Part shown: positions 17,011-20,627 of the stretch, one piece after another
Layout: each line of letters starts with the position of its first letter
How positions within the stretch are numbered: the stretch's first letter is position 1
Assembly (NCBI GenBank): GCA_964648215.1
Contig: CAZYMF010000072.1
Location: 1-20,627 of the forward strand
DNA from: CAZYMF01 sp964648215
GTDB taxonomy: Bacteria > Desulfobacterota > Binatia > HRBIN30 > JACQVA1
DNA: 20,627 nt
Direction of reading: 5' to 3'
Notes under the pieces: model-generated
Told to the model about the DNA's origin: nothing
What the model saw: the letters and a program-made list of their open reading frames with translations, nothing else
Databases searched by the model: none
Made by a program: the position numbers and the translations under genes

Positions 17011-17035
17011 GGAAAAGCGGGTCGTTTCGCCCGCT
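17011..17035 (-). terminator. Rho-independent terminator candidate after the FAD oxidoreductase gene
   Basis: On the minus strand AGCGGG and CCCGCT form a 6-bp stem around an 8-base loop (CGAAACGA), followed by TTTCC. The stem begins inside the oxidoreductase stop codon region. It would separate that gene from clpS-clpA. The T-run is short, so efficiency is uncertain. Confidence 0.5.
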
Positions 17036-18537
17036 CACGCCGCCGCGGCCTCGCAGCGGGCGACGGTGGCTTCCTGCTCCGGGGGTGGCGGCAGCGCGTA
17101 GCGGCGGTTGTAGCGGCGCCCGCGCAGCCACACCCACAGCGAACGCAGCAGCACGTCGGGGCGGCCGAACGCCTGTTCCGGGGTCTCGATCATGTTCATC
17201 ATGCGAATGAACGCGCGGAAGACCACCGGATCGCAGCGGGTGGCCACGCCGACGCCGTCGTCGAAGAATCTCTGCCGCCAGCGCGAGGTCCACCGCGACG
17301 GCTGGCGCCCCTCGGCCTTGCGCACCGCCTCGCGGTCGGCGACGACCGAGGCCCGGTAGAACGGCTCGATGGCGGCGCGCGCGGCACGGTCGAGCGCCAC
17401 CGCCGCCGCGGCGAGATCGTCGGGGTTCCCGTCGATCGCCTCGCCCAGCAGCTGGGCGTGCAGGAAGCCCTGGGCGCAGCCGCGGCCGTAGAGGGGGTTC
17501 GTGCAGTAGGCGGCATCGCCGAGGACGAACAGGCCGACGGCGTTCGGGCCGCGCTCGTCGGCGAAGCGGCGCAGCCGATTGATCAGCCCGCCCATGGCCT
17601 GCACCGGATGCGCCGGGTCGCCGATCGGCTCGGCGATCCTCGAATCGACCCACGGGACCAAGGCCGGGATGGCGCGCGCCATCTCGTCGAACGCCGCCGC
17701 CTTGGCCAGCACCTTCAAACGCGGGAAGGCCAGCGGCGACGCCAGCGTGATCGAGAAGGTCCGATCGTCGGCGGGAAAGACGGCGTACTTGATCCAGTTG
17801 AAATCGGCCGCCGTCGGGTGCTCGCTGCGCGGCGGCTCGGCGGCGCCGGGCAAGAGCCGATAGAAGCGCGTGTAGTAGACGATGCCCGAAGGCTCCAGCT
17901 CTTCGTACGGCGGCCGGGCGCCGATCTCCTCCAGCCACCTGGGCGCCTGTGACTGGCGCCCGCTGGCATCGATCACCAGATCGGCACGCAGCTCGATCTC
18001 CGAGCCCGCGGCCGCGTAGCGCACGCCGCAGACCACCGGCGGATCGCCACCGGCGGTCAGCAGGCCGCGCACGCTGGCGTTGGCGATCACGGTGACGTCG
18101 CCGCCCGCCAGCACGAAGCGGCGCGCCACCCAGTCGAACGTCGTGCGCCGGCAGCCCAGCGCCACCAGCTCCTCGTCGCCGGGCTCCGGCCGCAAGCCGC
18201 GCAGCGTCAACGGTGGGTTCTCCATCATGCGCAGCTCGCGCGCCCCCGCGGCCAGCAACGCGTCGAGCAGCGCCGGGTAGCGATCGCGCAGCAGCCGGCG
18301 CAGGCGGCCGAGAAAGGCGTGCGAGTGCCGCACCTGCGTCGCCCCCTTGCGCTCCCAGCTCGCGAAGGCGGCACGCGGGCTGTCGGCGACGGGGTCGGCG
18401 TCGCGCTCGAGCAGGGTCACCTGCGCGCCGCGGCCGCGCAGCTCCAAGGCGGCGGCGAGACCGGTGATGCCGCTGCCGACGACAATCGCGTGTCGGCCGG
18501 CAAGCACGGGGCTCTCTGTCCCGTTGGTGGCGTTCAC
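17035..18537 (-). CDS. FAD-dependent oxidoreductase/monooxygenase-like protein, substrate unknown
   Basis: The 500-residue protein is a group A flavoprotein of the p-hydroxybenzoate hydroxylase/geranylgeranyl reductase type. It shows the FAD-binding GSGITG at 21-26 with TLLERD (acidic residue for the ribose) near 41-46, the DG-like DLVIDASGRQ at about 186-195, and the ribityl-phosphate motif GDAAYCTNPLYGRG at 340-353. The C-terminal 130 residues are helical and not specific to a known enzyme. I see no WxWxIP halogenase motif. No membrane helix or signal peptide is obvious. The start is GTG (18535-18537), overlapping the stop of a 25-codon upstream ORF (GTGA); the GTG itself lacks a ribosome binding site. 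A terminator candidate follows. The neighbours (clpS, kinase) do not indicate a pathway. Confidence 0.85.
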   Translation of the reverse strand: MNATNGTESPVLAGRHAIVVGSGITGLAAALELRGRGAQVTLLERDADPVADSPRAAFASWERKGATQVRHSHAFLGRLRRLLRDRYPALLDALLAAGARELRMMENPPLTLRGLRPEPGDEELVALGCRRTTFDWVARRFVLAGGDVTVIANASVRGLLTAGGDPPVVCGVRYAAAGSEIELRADLVIDASGRQSQAPRWLEEIGARPPYEELEPSGIVYYTRFYRLLPGAAEPPRSEHPTAADFNWIKYAVFPADDRTFSITLASPLAFPRLKVLAKAAAFDEMARAIPALVPWVDSRIAEPIGDPAHPVQAMGGLINRLRRFADERGPNAVGLFVLGDAAYCTNPLYGRGCAQGFLHAQLLGEAIDGNPDDLAAAAVALDRAARAAIEPFYRASVVADREAVRKAEGRQPSRWTSRWRQRFFDDGVGVATRCDPVVFRAFIRMMNMIETPEQAFGRPDVLLRSLWVWLRGRRYNRRYALPPPPEQEATVARCEAAAA

Positions 18538-18611
18538 GCCGCTGCCGCCGCGAATGCGAGCAGCGCCCGCGCCGGCCTCGAGCGCCCGCGGCAGCGCTGA
18601 AAAGTCTCCAT
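18534..18611 (-). CDS. Short upstream ORF, 25 residues, possibly coupled to the oxidoreductase
   Basis: From the ATG at 18609-18611, a 25-codon ORF (METFQRCRGRSRPARALLAF followed by five Ala) ends with a TGA that overlaps the GTG start of the oxidoreductase. It has a strong ribosome binding site, AGGAGG nine bases before the ATG, whereas the downstream gene has none. This fits a leader peptide giving translational coupling. Alternatively the short ORF and the oxidoreductase were once one reading frame, or the true start is misjudged. The peptide itself matches no family I know. Confidence 0.45.
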   Translation of the reverse strand: METFQRCRGRSRPARALLAFAAAAA

Positions 18612-18793
18612 CGTGACGACCCTCCTGCCGAGATCCTTTCTCCGATGACGGGTGCCGAAGGCTGGACCTTTACTTGATTCGCGGCGAGTTTCAATGAGGC
18701 GACGGGCGATTTCTGCGCGAAGAGAATGGGGAACAGGGAACCGAGAACCGGCGCTTTTCCCGGGCGCCGCCACGCGCTATCTAAAGGACCGCC
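18612..18793. other. Divergent intergenic region, oxidoreductase / kinase
   Basis: These 182 bases separate the upstream ORF of the oxidoreductase from the kinase gene and should contain both promoters. I see no convincing -35/-10 pair on either strand. The stretch around 18661-18740 is less GC-rich than the surroundings. On the plus strand AAGGA lies five bases before the kinase ATG, a good ribosome binding site. Confidence 0.5.
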
Positions 18794-20263
18794 ATGAACG
18801 CCACCCTACTCGCCATCGACGCCGGCACCACGGGGGTGCGCGCCCTGCTCTTCGACGACCAGAGCCGGCTGCTCGCCGCCGCGTATCGCGAGGTTCTGCC
18901 GAGCTATCCCCAGCCCGGCCTGGTCGAGCACGACCCGGAGCAGATCTGGCAGGGCGTCCAGGCGGTCGTCACCGAAGCCCTCGCCGGCGCCGGCCCCGAT
19001 GGGGTGGCCGCGCTGGCCGGGGTCGGCATCGCCAACCAGCGAGCCACCGCCGTGGTGTGGGAGCGCGGCAGCGGCCGGCCGGTGCATCCCGCCATCGTGT
19101 GGCAGGACGTGCGCACGGCCGCGCGCGTCACCGAGCTGCTCGACAACGGCATCTTCACCAACACCATGGCCTCGGCGACCAAGATCGAGTGGCTGCTGCA
19201 GCACACCCCGGATGGATTCACCTGGGCCGAAGCGGGCGAGCTGTGCTTCGGCACCATCGACACCTGGCTGGCCTGGAAGCTCAGCGACGGCGCCGCGCAC
19301 GTCACCGACCACTCCAATGCCTCGTGCACCGGCCTCTACGATTTCGCCCTCGGCGGCTGGGACCAGTCGGTGCTGGCGGCGTTGCGCATCCCCGAGCCCC
19401 TGCTGCCGCAGATTCACTTCTCCAGCGAGGTCTACGCTCACACCGCGACGCCCCTGCTCCCCCGCCCCGTGCCCATCGCCGGGATCGCCGGCGACCAGCA
19501 GGCGGCCATGTTCGGCGAGCTCAACACCGAGCCGGGCAGCGTCAAGATCACCTACGGCACCTCGGCGATGATCGACGTCCACGTCGGTGATTTCCCCGTC
19601 CTGTCGCAGCGGGGCGCCTACCCGTCGATCCTGTGCGGCCGCAGCGGCCAGCGCCCCTACTGCCTCGAAGGCACCGCCATCACCGCCGGCGCGGCGGTCC
19701 AGTGGCTGCGCGACGGTCTCGGCATCCTCGCCGAACCCGCCGACAGTGCCGCGCTCGCCGCCAGCGTGCCCGACAGCGGCGGGGTCTGGGCGGTCCCGGC
19801 GTTCCAGGGGCTCGGCACTCCGTACATGGACCCCAACGCGCGCGCGGTCATCGGCGGGCTGTCGCGCGGCAGCTCCCGCGCTCACGTCGTCCGCGCCGTG
19901 CTCGAAGGCATCGCCTTTCGCAGCCGCGAGGTCCTGGACACGCTCCTCGAGGACGCGGCCACCCCGCCACCACCGGTGCTGCGCGCCGACGGCGGGGCGG
20001 CGGGCAACGATTTCCTGCTGCAGGCGCTTGCCGACACCCTCGGCATCCCCGTCGAACGGCCGCAGGTGGTGCAGGCCACCGGGTTGGGGGCGGCGTACCT
20101 CGCCGGTCTCGCCGTCGGCGTGTGGAAGGACGTCGACGAGCTCAGGGATCGCTGGCGCTCGGGCGGGCGCTTCGACCCGCGGCTGAGCGCCGACGAACGC
20201 GACAGCCGCTTTCACCTCTGGCAGCAGGCGCTCGCCACCGCCCGGGCCACCGCCTCGAGCTAG
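18794..20263 (+). CDS. FGGY-family carbohydrate kinase, glycerol-kinase-like
   Basis: The 489-residue protein aligns along its length with glycerol kinase: N-terminal phosphate loop DAGTTGVRALLFD, GLVEHDPEQIW, IVWQD, FGTIDTWLAWKL, GIAGDQQAAMFGEL with catalytic Asp234, KITYGTSAMID, LEGTAITAGAAVQWLRD, VPAFQGLGTPYMDP and the C-terminal ADGGAAGNDFLLQ and TGLGAAYLAGLAVG. It therefore probably phosphorylates a polyol or sugar with ATP. Substrate-pocket residues differ from E. coli GlpK: Arg83, Trp103 and Asp234 (Asp245) are kept, but the Glu after Arg83 is Ala, the Tyr135 position is Met125 and the Phe270 position is Met259. A stretch of roughly a dozen residues before the Tyr135 position is missing. 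No glpF or glpD lies nearby. The start has AAGGA five bases upstream. The stop TAG coincides with the edge of a MITE-like element. Confidence 0.88.
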   Translation: MNATLLAIDAGTTGVRALLFDDQSRLLAAAYREVLPSYPQPGLVEHDPEQIWQGVQAVVTEALAGAGPDGVAALAGVGIANQRATAVVWERGSGRPVHPAIVWQDVRTAARVTELLDNGIFTNTMASATKIEWLLQHTPDGFTWAEAGELCFGTIDTWLAWKLSDGAAHVTDHSNASCTGLYDFALGGWDQSVLAALRIPEPLLPQIHFSSEVYAHTATPLLPRPVPIAGIAGDQQAAMFGELNTEPGSVKITYGTSAMIDVHVGDFPVLSQRGAYPSILCGRSGQRPYCLEGTAITAGAAVQWLRDGLGILAEPADSAALAASVPDSGGVWAVPAFQGLGTPYMDPNARAVIGGLSRGSSRAHVVRAVLEGIAFRSREVLDTLLEDAATPPPPVLRADGGAAGNDFLLQALADTLGIPVERPQVVQATGLGAAYLAGLAVGVWKDVDELRDRWRSGGRFDPRLSADERDSRFHLWQQALATARATASS

Positions 20264-20289
20264 CCTTGATCTGACAAAAGAAACGATCA

Positions 20290-20315
20290 CCGCGGATTAC
20301 ACGGATTACGCGGAT
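20290..20315 (+). repeat. Sub-terminal repeat of the MITE-like element, left copy
   Basis: CCGCGGATTACACGGATTAC continues as CGCGGAT. It contains three GGAT units at 9-base spacing and is repeated in inverted form at 20429-20454 with three mismatches. Runs of this GGATTACGC type occur as dispersed intergenic repeats in various bacteria, by my recollection. Confidence 0.7.
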
Positions 20316-20428
20316 GCTTACGGGGCCCCACAAACATCGCTTCGAAGCCGCACTTTCTCAGCGTTGCACAACTTCATTGACGATGGGGAAACGGTCAGAG
20401 TGCCCGCGCGCCGTGGTCGGCTTCAGAA

Positions 20429-20454
20429 ATCCGCGTAATCGGCGAAATCCGCGG
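20429..20454 (-). repeat. Sub-terminal repeat of the MITE-like element, right copy
   Basis: This is the inverted partner of 20290-20315. Read on the minus strand it starts CCGCGGATTTCGCCGATTAC and ends CGCGGAT. It lies 6 bases inside the right 17-base terminal repeat, against 13 bases on the left, so the arms are asymmetrical. Confidence 0.7.
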
Positions 20455-20571
20455 TAGTCCTGTCTGATCAAGGCTAGTACTGCTATTCTCAATTGCGGTG
20501 ACGCATCCTCCGGGCGCTGCCGTGTCCTGCGTTTGCTCCCCGTCTTTGCCAAGGAGGGGGTCGGGGGGAGG

Positions 20572-20627
20572 TTGATTCTGACCCTGCATTTCAACCGAGG
20601 CAGCGAGCGCGAGAAGCGCAAGGCGCT
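20572..20627 (+). CDS. Possible start of a DUF559-like ORF (cut by window edge)
   Basis: An open frame reaches the right edge and reads LILTLHFNRGSEREKRKAL from a TTG at 20572 with GGAGG directly upstream. The HFNRGSEREKRKAL segment resembles, from memory, the N-terminus of DUF559 endonuclease-fold proteins, in which a basic stretch precedes the first helix. The frame is open further upstream (it reads PVFAKEGVGGR before the TTG) with no ATG, so the start is uncertain. Only 18 codons are visible, so this is a tentative call. Confidence 0.3.
   Translation, partial: MILTLHFNRGSEREKRKA

Larger units (their letters stand above)
20260..20477. mobile_element. MITE-like element in a CTAG site (IS630/Tc1-mariner type)
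   Basis: The ends CTAGCCTTGATCTGACA (20260-20276) and TGTCTGATCAAGGCTAG (20461-20477) are inverted repeats matching at 16 of 17 positions. Inside them is a second inverted pair, 20290-20315 and 20429-20454, matching at 23 of 26. Taken as C-TA-element-TA-G, the body is 20263-20474 (212 bases), flanked by TA duplicated within CTAG, the known target rule of IS630. No transposase ORF fits inside, so it would be non-autonomous. The kinase stop TAG is built from the target TA plus the first G of the element, and would also be TAG in the empty site, so insertion leaves the kinase frame unchanged. The inverted ends could also act as a terminator. Confidence 0.6.

Noticed and set aside
16940..18694. 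Minus-strand 584-codon open frame overlapping the oxidoreductase
   Set aside because: It is a shifted frame of the true FAD protein and is dominated by Arg, Ala and Gly; all FAD motifs are in the other frame.
18806..20290. Minus-strand 494-codon open frame opposite the kinase
   Set aside because: Antisense shadow of a kinase with all motifs intact; the composition is atypical and no motif was recognised.
20281..20320. GGATTAC repeats considered as a CRISPR-like array
   Set aside because: The units are 9 bases apart with no spacers of constant length, and they form part of an inverted repeat.
20358..20621. Minus-strand 87-codon ORF across the right end of the MITE
   Set aside because: It runs through the inverted repeat, has no ribosome binding site seen and no family resemblance.

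Overview
The window comes from a GC-rich bacterium. A contiguous type II secretion operon in the order gspC to gspN, with the GspN type common in deltaproteobacterial relatives, next to a proteobacterial-style clpS-clpA pair and an A-type Fe-S carrier, suggests Deltaproteobacteria in the broad sense (Desulfobacterota, Binatota or Myxococcota-like). The exact lineage cannot be fixed from this sequence alone.

Layout: (1) 1-620, minus strand: the first 206 codons of secA, running off the left edge, with an unusual N-terminal membrane hairpin. (2) 702-13730, minus strand: twelve type II secretion genes in transcription order gspC, D, E, F, G, H, I, J, K, L, M, N. Spacing is tight and often overlapping, the only clear gaps being before gspF and gspG. 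They encode the outer-membrane secretin (D), the inner-membrane platform (C, F, L, M), the cytoplasmic ATPase (E), the major pseudopilin (G), four minor pseudopilins (H, I, J, K) and accessory protein N. The prepilin peptidase gspO is not in the window. (3) 13886-14281, plus strand: an IscA/ErpA-family Fe-S carrier, divergent from gspC, with back-to-back candidate promoters between them. (4) 14368-16947, minus strand: clpS-clpA, adaptor and unfoldase of the ClpAP protease. (5) 17035-18611, minus strand: an FAD-dependent oxidoreductase of unknown substrate, whose GTG start overlaps the stop of a 25-codon upstream ORF that carries the only good ribosome binding site; a candidate terminator follows the gene. 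(6) 18794-20263, plus strand: a glycerol-kinase-like FGGY kinase with changed substrate-pocket residues. (7) 20260-20477: a non-coding element with terminal inverted repeats sitting in a CTAG site with TA flanks, as expected for an IS630/Tc1-mariner-derived MITE. (8) About 20572 to the right edge: the possible start of a DUF559-like ORF.

How the parts work together: Sec (SecA) moves unfolded proteins into the periplasm and the type II system moves folded ones from there across the outer membrane, so the secA neighbour fits functionally. No wholly new multi-gene system is evident. The most unusual items are the membrane-anchored form of SecA, a GspD with a long glycine-rich insert and an unrecognised C-terminal domain, the altered kinase pocket, the upstream-ORF arrangement before the oxidoreductase and the MITE-like element.
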